Shown here: positions 28,378 through 35,245 of the stretch, one piece after another | How the letters are laid out: each line of letters opens with the position of its first letter | Position numbering within the stretch: position 1 is the stretch's first letter | NCBI RefSeq assembly: GCF_019956415.1 | Contig: NZ_JAHBDK010000020.1 | Coordinates: 62,001 to 126,000, forward strand | DNA from: Pseudomonas sp. GL-B-19 | Lineage (GTDB): Bacteria > Pseudomonadota > Gammaproteobacteria > Pseudomonadales > Pseudomonadaceae | Direction: 5' to 3' | Length of the DNA stretch: 64,000 nucleotides | Position numbers and translations under genes: made by a program | The notes under the pieces: model-generated | Seen by the model: the letters and a program-made list of their open reading frames with translations, nothing else | Told to the model about the DNA's origin: nothing | Databases searched by the model: none

Positions 28378-29601
28378 TTATTTGCCCATCGCCTGCCGGT
28401 ACTGCCGAGTCCGTCGGCTGATGTACAACTGGTCAAGAATCAGCGCCCACAGCGCCGACACCTGTGGCCGAGGCTTATGCCCGCGACTCAGGCGCTTGAG
28501 CTGAAACTTCACCACCGCCATGCTCGCCAGCGCGGCCAGCGGTTTGCGTTTCCACAGAATCGGCGGCAACTGCGGATGGCTGTTGCGGCCTTCGCGCCAG
28601 TGTTTGACCAACTGCGGCTCCACCGCCAGTGCTGTGCCGATACCGGCCATGGCAATACCGCTGTCGAGCACCTGTTCGACGACAGCCAGGCGCCGAATGC
28701 CGCCCGTCACCATCACCGGCATGCGCGCCACGCTGGCCAGTTCACCGGCCATTTCCAGGAAGTAAGCTTCACGGGCCAATGTTCGGCCATCGCGGGCTTC
28801 GCCTTGCATGGCCGGGGCTTCGTAGCTGCCGCCGGAGAGTTCCAACAGGTCGATGTGTTGCTCGTTGAGCCACACAATCACCTGGCGGGCATCATTGGCG
28901 TCAAAACCGCCGCGCTGGAAGTCGGCGGAGTTGAGTTTCACCGCCACGCAAAACTGCGGTGAGACGGCTTGGCGAACGGCGCTGACCACGTCCAGCAGCA
29001 AACGCGCGCGATTCTCCAGCGATCCACCCCAACGGTCGGTGCGGCGATTGGTCAATGGCGAGAGGAACTGGCTGATCAAGTAACCGTGCGCCGCATGAAT
29101 CTGCACGCCGGTGAAGCCAGCTTGTTCGGCGAGGGCCGCGCTGGTGGCGAAGCGCGCGATGACCTCGGCGATATCGTCTTCGGACATCGGTTTGGGCTCG
29201 GCAAACATCTTCGAAAACGCCCCCATGTCCAGCGCGACGGCGGATGGCGCCAAGGCTTGTTGGCCGAGGTTGGCCATGGTCTGGCGGCCGGGATGATTGA
29301 GCTGCATCCAGAACTGCGCTCCACCGGATCGGCCGATGGTTGCCCACTGACGAAAGCGTTGCAGATCGCGATCATCTTCCAGCACCACGCCACCGGGACC
29401 GGTCATGGCGCGGCGGTCGATCATGACATTGCCGCTCAGCAACAGACCGGCTTCGCCCTCGGCCCAGGCCTGATACAGCTGAAACAACGCGCCTGACGGT
29501 GCTTGCCCGGTGTCGGCGAGGTTTTCTTCCATCGCGGCTTTGGCGATACGATTGCCGACGGTCTGGCCGTTGGGCAGATTCAACGCTTGGAAGGGCGACA
29601 T
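28378..29601 (-). CDS. NADH:flavin oxidoreductase, Old Yellow Enzyme family
   Basis: This 407-residue TIM-barrel flavoprotein has OYE landmarks: NRIAKAAMEENLAD near the N-terminus, the active-site segment QLNHPGRQ, the conserved HAAHGYLISQFLSPLTNRR block (substrate-binding histidines), and VTGGIR for FMN phosphate binding. There is no C-terminal FAD/NADH or 4Fe-4S module, so it is the single-domain type. Such enzymes reduce activated alkenes; the substrate is not predictable. It is divergent from a MerR regulator with a palindromic site in the shared promoter, which suggests that the regulator controls it. Confidence 0.87.
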   Translation of the reverse strand: MSPFQALNLPNGQTVGNRIAKAAMEENLADTGQAPSGALFQLYQAWAEGEAGLLLSGNVMIDRRAMTGPGGVVLEDDRDLQRFRQWATIGRSGGAQFWMQLNHPGRQTMANLGQQALAPSAVALDMGAFSKMFAEPKPMSEDDIAEVIARFATSAALAEQAGFTGVQIHAAHGYLISQFLSPLTNRRTDRWGGSLENRARLLLDVVSAVRQAVSPQFCVAVKLNSADFQRGGFDANDARQVIVWLNEQHIDLLELSGGSYEAPAMQGEARDGRTLAREAYFLEMAGELASVARMPVMVTGGIRRLAVVEQVLDSGIAMAGIGTALAVEPQLVKHWREGRNSHPQLPPILWKRKPLAALASMAVVKFQLKRLSRGHKPRPQVSALWALILDQLYISRRTRQYRQAMGK

Positions 29602-29637
29602 GCTTGACTCCTCATCAGTGAAGAGCAGAGGCTAAGC

Positions 29638-29653
29638 TTAAAGTTAACTTTAA
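29638..29653. promoter_or_regulatory. Perfect 16-bp palindrome in the oxidoreductase/MerR promoter
   Basis: TTAAAGTTAACTTTAA is a perfect palindrome, 36 bp from the oxidoreductase start and 25 bp before the MerR start. Spacer palindromes of this size between -35 and -10 elements are the usual MerR-family operators. Confidence 0.6.
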
Positions 29654-29678
29654 TGTCAAGCAGGCAAATGAGGCCGTG

Positions 29679-30089
29679 ATGAAAATTGGTGAATTGGCGC
29701 AGTTAAGCGGGCTGAACGCTTCGCGCATTCGTTTTTATGAGGCTCAGGGCTTGATTCGTCAGGTAGAGCGCTCGGCCAACGGCTACCGGCGGTATCCCGC
29801 CCAAGTGCTGCAAACGCTGATGATCATTCAGTGCGCCCAACAGGCCGGGTTTAGCCTCGAAGAGCTGAAGCAGTTGTTACCGGACACCGTGACGGGCGAG
29901 TTCAAGCGCGATGAACTGGTGGCGGGGCTTGTGCGCAAGGTCGAGCAGATCGAAGAAATGCAACTTCACCTGGCCCAGAGCAAGGCGAAGTTGCTAGTGG
30001 TGATCGAAGGCATCCAGGCGCGGCCTGAAGGGATAGCCTGTGAGGCGAATGCCGAGCGGGTGATGGCGTCGCTCAAGCATCAGTTTTGA
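29679..30089 (+). CDS. MerR-family transcriptional regulator
   Basis: This 136-residue protein has an N-terminal winged helix-turn-helix of the MerR type (KIGELAQLSGLNASRIRFYEAQGLI) and a dimerisation coiled coil (about residues 75-115). The short C-terminus lacks an evident metal-binding cysteine cluster; there is only one cysteine (EGIACEAN) there. The start is the ATG at 29679; a GTG one codon upstream is also possible. Its 3' end overlaps the convergent DUF2790 gene by 10 bp. It probably regulates the divergent OYE oxidoreductase. Confidence 0.87.
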   Translation: MKIGELAQLSGLNASRIRFYEAQGLIRQVERSANGYRRYPAQVLQTLMIIQCAQQAGFSLEELKQLLPDTVTGEFKRDELVAGLVRKVEQIEEMQLHLAQSKAKLLVVIEGIQARPEGIACEANAERVMASLKHQF

Positions 30090-30331
30090 TCGATGCACGA
30101 ATCACCGTAAGCCTGGTAGCGCAAGACATGGGTGGTGCCCATCGTGTCGACGTAAGTCATCTCCCGTGGGCCGATTCCGCAATAGTCACCGTTGGTGATG
30201 TTGACGACCTTGGCAATGTTCAGCGGTTTCGAATAGCTGTAATCCTCGACGTTCGAGGGGCTGGAGTTGTCGACAGCGGCAGCAGTGCCGCTCAGGCCAA
30301 TCAGAAACAGCGTGGACAGAAGGCTTTTCAT
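30080..30331 (-). CDS. DUF2790 small exported protein
   Basis: This 83-residue protein has a signal peptide (MKSLLSTLFLIGLSGTAAA) and a mature domain with the DUF2790 pattern: SKPLNIAKVVNITNGDYCGIGP and MTYVDTMGTTHVLRYQAYGDSC. The two cysteines could form a disulphide. The family is largely confined to Pseudomonas, is periplasmic and has no known function. Confidence 0.85.
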   Translation of the reverse strand: MKSLLSTLFLIGLSGTAAAVDNSSPSNVEDYSYSKPLNIAKVVNITNGDYCGIGPREMTYVDTMGTTHVLRYQAYGDSCIDQN

Positions 30332-30459
30332 GATGGGGCTCTCGTAGTGGCTACTGAATGATTTCAGTGGCAGTACGACGAGCCCCGCCTGGGTTTATTC
30401 CAGGCTTTGGGGAAAAAAGCTTCGCGAGCAGGCTCTGCCAGACACCATCACTGCACGCC

Positions 30460-30903
30460 TCAACACCCACCCCGACAACCCAACCGCTCAGACGCCCGAG
30501 GCACCGTGCACAACCTGCGCAAGGTTTGGCGCAACCACGCCAGATCGTGACTCGGTTTTTGGCGCACGTTTCGCGGTCTGAGCTTGCCAACGTGGTTGGC
30601 GAAATCCTGTTCCAGCGTCTGCCGAGTGCCAATACCCTTGAGCTTCTTCAGCAATCTCCCGTCTTTGAAGAACAGTACGGTCGGCGTGCCGGTGACGTTC
30701 GGGTGCCGGGGTGATTTGCCGGTGTTCAACACATAGATGTTTGCGTGATGACGATATCGCTGGGCAACTTCGCGAAAGACCGGCTCCGCCGACTCGCACG
30801 CCGGACAGTCTTCGTTGCCGAAAAACAGAATAACCGGACGCCAGGTTTTTAACGCCTTACGGTAGACCGGAGCCAGAGATGCCAGGTGGGTTGTCGAGCT
30901 CAT
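30460..30903 (-). CDS. Thioredoxin-family protein
   Basis: This 147-residue protein has a thioredoxin fold with the redox motif CPAC (FFGNEDCPACESAEPVF) and the cis-proline segment TGTPTVLFFKDGRLLKKLKG. The start is MSSTTHLASL (ATG at 30903, preceded by AAGGAGA); the frame extends to 31032, but that extension has no family character. There is no signal peptide, so it is expected in the cytoplasm. The C-terminal tail of about 40 residues is arginine-rich and cysteine-containing and does not belong to the thioredoxin fold. The partner is unknown. Confidence 0.82.
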   Translation of the reverse strand: MSSTTHLASLAPVYRKALKTWRPVILFFGNEDCPACESAEPVFREVAQRYRHHANIYVLNTGKSPRHPNVTGTPTVLFFKDGRLLKKLKGIGTRQTLEQDFANHVGKLRPRNVRQKPSHDLAWLRQTLRRLCTVPRASERLGCRGGC

Positions 30904-31115
30904 TGAAATCTCCTTTTCAAAACGACCATCGAGGTTTCCCGACGTTAAAGGAGGGGGCAGGGTGGGTCTACTGTCAGAAATTACAGGTGGCTTTTCCCTG
31001 AGCTGTGAACGATACGGCTTACTGCACCGCACGTTCAGTTTTCAATCTCCCCCAACATTCCCCCAAAACCTGTGGCACACTTTCTGCCGCCGGTTTCCGT
31101 TATTACCTACACGCG

Positions 31116-31129
31116 TCCGCTATAGCGGA
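31116..31129. promoter_or_regulatory. Perfect 14-bp palindrome upstream of the RidA gene
   Basis: TCCGCTATAGCGGA lies 27 bp before the RidA start codon. Its size, symmetry and position near a promoter fit an operator. The IclR-family regulator two genes later is the natural candidate to bind it. Confidence 0.5.
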
Positions 31130-31155
31130 ATATGCATCTATCAGGAGAAACAATC

Positions 31156-31545
31156 ATGAGCATTATCCGTTACGGCACCGGCAGCACCGCCGGTGGTGGC
31201 CAACCCCGTCCTTTCGCGCGCGCAGTTGAAGCCGACGGCTGGCTGCATGTGTCCGGGCAGGTGCCGGCGCTGAATGGCGAAATCATTGTCGGTGGTATCG
31301 TCGAGCAGACTCACCAGACCATGAAAAACCTGATCGCGATCCTCGAAGAGGCCGGTTATGGGCTGGAAGACGTGGTGCGCACCGGCGTGTGGCTGGAAGA
31401 CCCACGGGATTTCTGGAGTTTCAACAAGGTGTTTTCCGAGTACTTCAGCCCGGAACATGCACCGGCACGCGCGTGTGTGCAGGCGAACATGATGGTTGAT
31501 TGCAAGGTCGAGATTGACTGCATCGCCTACAAGAAAAAGGCCTGA
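31156..31545 (+). CDS. RidA family enamine/imine deaminase
   Basis: This 129-residue protein has the RidA/YjgF fold: FARAVEADGWLHVSGQVP, the TMKNLIAILEEAGYGLEDVVR helix and the C-terminal arginine motif PARACVQANMM. RidA proteins hydrolyse reactive enamine/imine intermediates released by PLP-dependent dehydratases. A PLP dehydratase-like enzyme is encoded two genes downstream, which fits. The start ATG at 31156 has an AGGAGA site; a frame extension to 31132 is rejected. It is probably the first gene of the IclR/deaminase/KdgK cassette, although a REP element follows it. Confidence 0.9.
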   Translation: MSIIRYGTGSTAGGGQPRPFARAVEADGWLHVSGQVPALNGEIIVGGIVEQTHQTMKNLIAILEEAGYGLEDVVRTGVWLEDPRDFWSFNKVFSEYFSPEHAPARACVQANMMVDCKVEIDCIAYKKKA

Positions 31546-31559
31546 ACCGCGGTGCGTCC

Positions 31560-31627
31560 ATCGCGGGCAAGCCTTGCTCCTACAAGAGCGCTGCAAAACC
31601 TGTAGGAGCATGGCTTGCCAGCGATGG
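31560..31627. repeat. REP pair between the RidA and IclR genes
   Basis: Inverted arms (TCGCGGGCAAGCCTTGCTCC and GTAGGAGCATGGCTTGCCAG) from two related subtypes, so the pairing is imperfect. Confidence 0.75.
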
Positions 31628-31665
31628 CGGCCTAACCCGGCCACTTAGCATGGGAGCCTGAAGAC

Positions 31666-32430
31666 ATGACCGAAGACACCATCAAGCGTCGGGCACGCGG
31701 TCTGGACCGGGCGTTCGATATCCTCGATTTCCTCAAGGAAGTCGGCAAACCGCTACGCCCGAATGAAATTGCCAGCGGCATCGGCAGTCCCAAATCCACG
31801 GTCTACGAACTGGTCGCGTCTCTGCTGGAACGACGCATTCTCGAACCCGCGGGCAAGGACGGTCACGTCTATCTGGGCCGACAGTTGTACTTCCTCGGTC
31901 AGGCGCATTTGCGTCATTTCGACCTGACCCGCGAGGCCGATCACGCCTTGCAGGAGATCGTCAGCCAGACTCATGAAACCGCGCAAATGTGCCTGCTCAA
32001 CGGGCGCAAATATACTGTGGCGCTGATGAAGGAGGGCGAGCGGCATTTCCGCATTTCCTCGGACATCGGCGAGAACGCGCCGATTCCCTGGACCGCGTCC
32101 GGGCGCCTGCTGCTGGCACACTTGAGTGACGAGGAAATCATCGACCTGATCGACCACGACGATTTCATCCTGCCCAACGGCGAACGCCTGCCGCTGGAGC
32201 AGTTTCTTGGTGAAATCCGTCAGGCCGCTATCGATGAGTTTTTCTCGTTCGATAGCGTCGCCGACACCTTTACCCATTGCTTCGCCGCCCCGGTCAAAGA
32301 CCCCAGCGGCGTGGCCATTGCGACCCTTTGCATCGTTGCCCCACGGGCAGATGCCAAGACTCATTACAGCGACTATCGTCGGGTGTTGATTGACAGCGCC
32401 AACAACCTGGCCCGGCGTATCAACGAATAA
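31666..32430 (+). CDS. IclR-family transcriptional regulator
   Basis: This 254-residue regulator has an N-terminal winged helix-turn-helix (FDILDFLKEVGKPLRPNEIASGIG, PKSTVYELVASLLERRI) and a C-terminal IclR effector domain (about residues 80-250, with PWTASGRLLLAHL and the closing DYRRVLIDSANNLARRI). It sits between the RidA and deaminase genes, so it probably controls this cassette in response to the substrate or an intermediate. The palindrome at 31116-31129 is a candidate site. Confidence 0.92.
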   Translation: MTEDTIKRRARGLDRAFDILDFLKEVGKPLRPNEIASGIGSPKSTVYELVASLLERRILEPAGKDGHVYLGRQLYFLGQAHLRHFDLTREADHALQEIVSQTHETAQMCLLNGRKYTVALMKEGERHFRISSDIGENAPIPWTASGRLLLAHLSDEEIIDLIDHDDFILPNGERLPLEQFLGEIRQAAIDEFFSFDSVADTFTHCFAAPVKDPSGVAIATLCIVAPRADAKTHYSDYRRVLIDSANNLARRINE

Positions 32431-32469
32431 CAGCGGCTGTCTGCGGCCGCGAACGTGAGGAGTTCGACC

Positions 32470-33687
32470 ATGTCTACTGCCCAAAACACTGCCGCCGTGG
32501 AAAAGGGCTTTGCCCATATCGGCGCCAACCTGGTCCGCGATGTCAGCCTGCCGGTGCTGGTACTGCACCGTGAGGCGCTCGAACACAACATTCGCTGGAT
32601 GCAGGCCTTTGCCAGCAACAGCGGTGCCGAGCTCGCGCCCCACGGCAAAACCAGCATGACCCCGGCGCTGTTTCGTCGCCAACTGGACGCCGGCGCCTGG
32701 GGCATCACCCTGGCCAGTGCCACGCAAACCCGAGCGGGATATGCCCATGGCGTGCGTCGGGTGCTGATGGCCAACCAATTGGTCGGCACGCCGAACATGG
32801 CGCTGATTGCCGTTCTGCTGGCAGACCCGACTTTCGATTTTCATTGCATGGTCGATCACCCGGACAACGTCTCCGACCTCGGCGCCTACTTCGCCTCACG
32901 CGGTGTGCGCTTGAACGTGATGATCGAGTACGGAGTAGTGGGCGGTCGATGCGGTTGCCGGACTGAAGCAGAAGTCATCGCACTGGCCAAAGCCATCAAC
33001 GCGCAACCGGCGCTGGCGCTGACCGGCATCGAAGGCTATGAAGGCGTGATCCATGGTGATCATGCGGTCAGCGGCATTCGTGATTTCGCTGCGTCTTTGG
33101 TGCGTCTGGCGGTGCAGCTGCAGGACAGCGGTGCATTTGCGATTGCCAAGCCGATCATCACTGCATCAGGGTCGGCCTGGTATGACTTGATTGCCGAAGA
33201 GTTCGAAGCACAGAACGCTGGCGGGCGTTTCCTGAGTGTGCTGCGTCCTGGCAGCTACGTGGCGCACGACCATGGCATTTACAAGGAAGCGCAATGCTGC
33301 GTGCTCGACCGCCGCAACGACCTCAACGAAGGCCTGCGTCCGGCAATGGAAGTCTGGGCGCACGTGCAGTCGATGCCGGAGCCGGGTTTTGCAGTGATTG
33401 CCCTGGGCAAGCGCGACGTGGCCTACGACGCCGGTTTGCCGGTGCCGCTGCTGCGTTACAAGGCCGGCGTGGTGCCGGCGAAGGGCGATGACGTCAGCGC
33501 CTGCAAGGTGACGGCGGTAATGGATCAGCACGCGTTCATGACTGTGGCGCCGGGGGTTGAATTGCGAGTGGGCGACATCATTTCGTTCGGCACCTCGCAC
33601 CCGTGCCTGACGTTCGACAAGTGGCGTACGGGGTGTCTGGTGGATGAACAGCTGAACGTCATCGAAACCATGGAAACCTGTTTCTAA
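32470..33687 (+). CDS. Fold-type III PLP enzyme: D-amino acid deaminase / D-glucosaminate dehydratase candidate
   Basis: This 405-residue enzyme belongs to the alanine-racemase-fold D-serine dehydratase / D-threonine aldolase family. The PLP lysine is in APHGKTSMTP (about residue 61), followed by GAWGITLASATQ and ANQLVG. The C-terminal metal site is present as SHPC (an H-x-C pair) plus QHAFM, as in zinc- or manganese-dependent D-serine dehydratases. The start is MSTAQNTAAV at 32470, with GAGGAG upstream. RidA (enamine removal) and KdgK (2-keto-3-deoxygluconate kinase) on either side suggest that D-glucosaminate is dehydrated to KDG and ammonia. That substrate is inferred from context, not seen in the protein. 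Confidence 0.85.
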   Translation: MSTAQNTAAVEKGFAHIGANLVRDVSLPVLVLHREALEHNIRWMQAFASNSGAELAPHGKTSMTPALFRRQLDAGAWGITLASATQTRAGYAHGVRRVLMANQLVGTPNMALIAVLLADPTFDFHCMVDHPDNVSDLGAYFASRGVRLNVMIEYGVVGGRCGCRTEAEVIALAKAINAQPALALTGIEGYEGVIHGDHAVSGIRDFAASLVRLAVQLQDSGAFAIAKPIITASGSAWYDLIAEEFEAQNAGGRFLSVLRPGSYVAHDHGIYKEAQCCVLDRRNDLNEGLRPAMEVWAHVQSMPEPGFAVIALGKRDVAYDAGLPVPLLRYKAGVVPAKGDDVSACKVTAVMDQHAFMTVAPGVELRVGDIISFGTSHPCLTFDKWRTGCLVDEQLNVIETMETCF

Positions 33688-33707
33688 GGGCTGAGACCGA
33701 GGTGTGG

Positions 33708-33788
33708 CCTTCGCGAGCAGGCTCGCTCCCACAGGGATTGTGTGAACACTGAAAATCCACTGTGGGAGCGAGCCTGCTCGCGAAGGCG
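33708..33788. repeat. REP doublet between the deaminase and kdgK genes
   Basis: Perfect inverted arms CCTTCGCGAGCAGGCTCGCT / CGAGCCTGCTCGCGAAGG flank a spacer of about 30 bp, within the likely operon. Confidence 0.88.
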
Positions 33789-33833
33789 GCCTGCCAAACA
33801 CCGCAGAAACACCGGACAGACTGAGAAAGAACA

Positions 33834-34766
33834 ATGAACACCATCAACACCCTCGGCCCCAACACCCCGCGCATCGCCCTGATTGGCGAATGCATGATCG
33901 AACTGCAACAACGCGCTGACGGCAGCCTGCAACAAAGCTTCGGCGGCGACACCCTGAACACCGCCGTCTACCTGTCCCGTGAGCTGGGCACGAGCGGCGC
34001 TGTCGATTACGTCACCGCCCTGGGCGACGACAGTTTCAGCGACGCCATGTGTCAGAACTGGGCTGGCGAAAACATCGGCCTCGGCATGGTTCAGCGCTTA
34101 CCGGGACGTTTGCCCGGTTTGTATTGCATCCAGACCGACGCGGCCGGCGAGCGTCGTTTCCTCTACTGGCGCAACGAAGCGGCTGTACGCGATTGCTTTA
34201 CCACGCCGGCCGCCGCGCCGTTTCTGGCGGCGCTGCCGGATTACGATGTGCTGTATTTCAGCGGCATCACTCTGGCGGTACTCGGTGTGCAAGGTCGGGA
34301 AAAGTTGTTGGAAACCCTGATTGAAGCCCGCCAGCGAGATGCGCGGATCGTCTTCGACAACAATTACCGGCCGCGTTTGTGGGCGTCGGTTGAAGAGGCC
34401 CGCACGGCGTATCGCAGTGTGTTGCCCTTTGTGGACCTGGCGTTGCTGACCGTGGAGGACGAGCAGGCGCTGTTCCATTTTTCCGATTGCGATGCTGTGT
34501 TTGCCGCGTACGAGCAGATCGGTACGCCGGAGGTGGTACTCAAGCGCGGTTCAGAAGCGTGCCTGATTCGCTGTGACGGCGAGTCGTTTGAAGTACCGGC
34601 GCAGAAGGTTGAGCGCGTGGTGGATACTACGGCGGCGGGGGATTCGTTCAGCGCGGCGTACCTGGCCAGTCGGCTCAAGGGCGGGAGCGCGGTTGAAGCG
34701 GCTGAGGCCGGGCATCGGTTGGCGAGTCGGGTGATTCAGGTGCCGGGGGCAATCATTCCGAGATAG
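33834..34766 (+). CDS. kdgK: PfkB-family sugar kinase, probably 2-keto-3-deoxygluconate kinase
   Basis: This 310-residue ribokinase-like enzyme has the N-terminal IALIGECMIEL strand, FGGDTLNTAVYL for sugar binding, DNNYRPRLW, and the catalytic-base/anion-hole motif DTTAAGDSFSAAY. The GECMIEL and NYRPRLW variants are characteristic of KdgK, which phosphorylates 2-keto-3-deoxygluconate to KDPG for the Entner-Doudoroff aldolase. It follows the PLP deaminase after a REP element, and the ATG at 33834 is 45 bp past that element. Confidence 0.85.
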   Translation: MNTINTLGPNTPRIALIGECMIELQQRADGSLQQSFGGDTLNTAVYLSRELGTSGAVDYVTALGDDSFSDAMCQNWAGENIGLGMVQRLPGRLPGLYCIQTDAAGERRFLYWRNEAAVRDCFTTPAAAPFLAALPDYDVLYFSGITLAVLGVQGREKLLETLIEARQRDARIVFDNNYRPRLWASVEEARTAYRSVLPFVDLALLTVEDEQALFHFSDCDAVFAAYEQIGTPEVVLKRGSEACLIRCDGESFEVPAQKVERVVDTTAAGDSFSAAYLASRLKGGSAVEAAEAGHRLASRVIQVPGAIIPR

Positions 34767-34794
34767 GGGGTGAATGGCCGTTTGCTGCGCAATC

Positions 34795-34886
34795 GGTTCG
34801 CGGGCAAGTCGAATCGTCGCACCGCCGCTCCCACATTGGATCTTCAGTGTTCACAAATCCTGTGGGAGCGAGCCTGCTCGCGATGA
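34795..34886. repeat. Degenerate REP doublet downstream of kdgK
   Basis: The right arm (CTGTGGGAGCGAGCCTGCTC, 34859-34885) is intact. The left arm (GGTTCGCGGGCAAGTCG...CGCTCCCACA) has lost much of its symmetry. Confidence 0.65.
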
Positions 34887-34904
34887 GGCCCGAAAGCCCA
34901 CCGC

Positions 34905-35180
34905 TCAATCCCGGTAAAACACCTGCACCAGGTGATACCCGAATTTGCTCTTGATTGGGCCATGCACTACACGCAGCGGTTTCTTGAAAATCACTGCATC
35001 AATGACGCCGACCATCTGCCCCGGCCGCACTTCGCCCAAGTCACCACCGCGCTTGCCGGACGGGCAGGTTGAGTATTTTTTGGCCAGCACATCGAAGGCT
35101 TCGCCCTTGGCGATGCGTTGTTTGAGCTGCTCGGCTTCTTCCGAGGTTTTCACCAGAATATGGCGGGCTTGAGCTTTCAT
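34905..35180 (-). CDS. ppiC: Small parvulin peptidyl-prolyl isomerase (PpiC type)
   Basis: This 91-residue protein consists of a single parvulin domain with the family landmarks ARHILVKTSEEA, YSTCPSGKRGGDLGEVRPGQMV and GPIKSKFGYHLVQV. It is cytoplasmic and catalyses proline cis/trans isomerisation. The start MKAQARHILV at 35180 is preceded by AAGG at a seven-base spacing; in-frame ATGs at 35186 and 35195 are alternatives. A second parvulin of the same size is encoded at 49847-50128. Confidence 0.92.
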   Translation of the reverse strand: MKAQARHILVKTSEEAEQLKQRIAKGEAFDVLAKKYSTCPSGKRGGDLGEVRPGQMVGVIDAVIFKKPLRVVHGPIKSKFGYHLVQVFYRD

Positions 35181-35245
35181 GGGCATACCTTGCATCGGTG
35201 GTGGCTATGTTGGTGCCAGCGGGGGGCGGGCGATTATGCCTCAAC

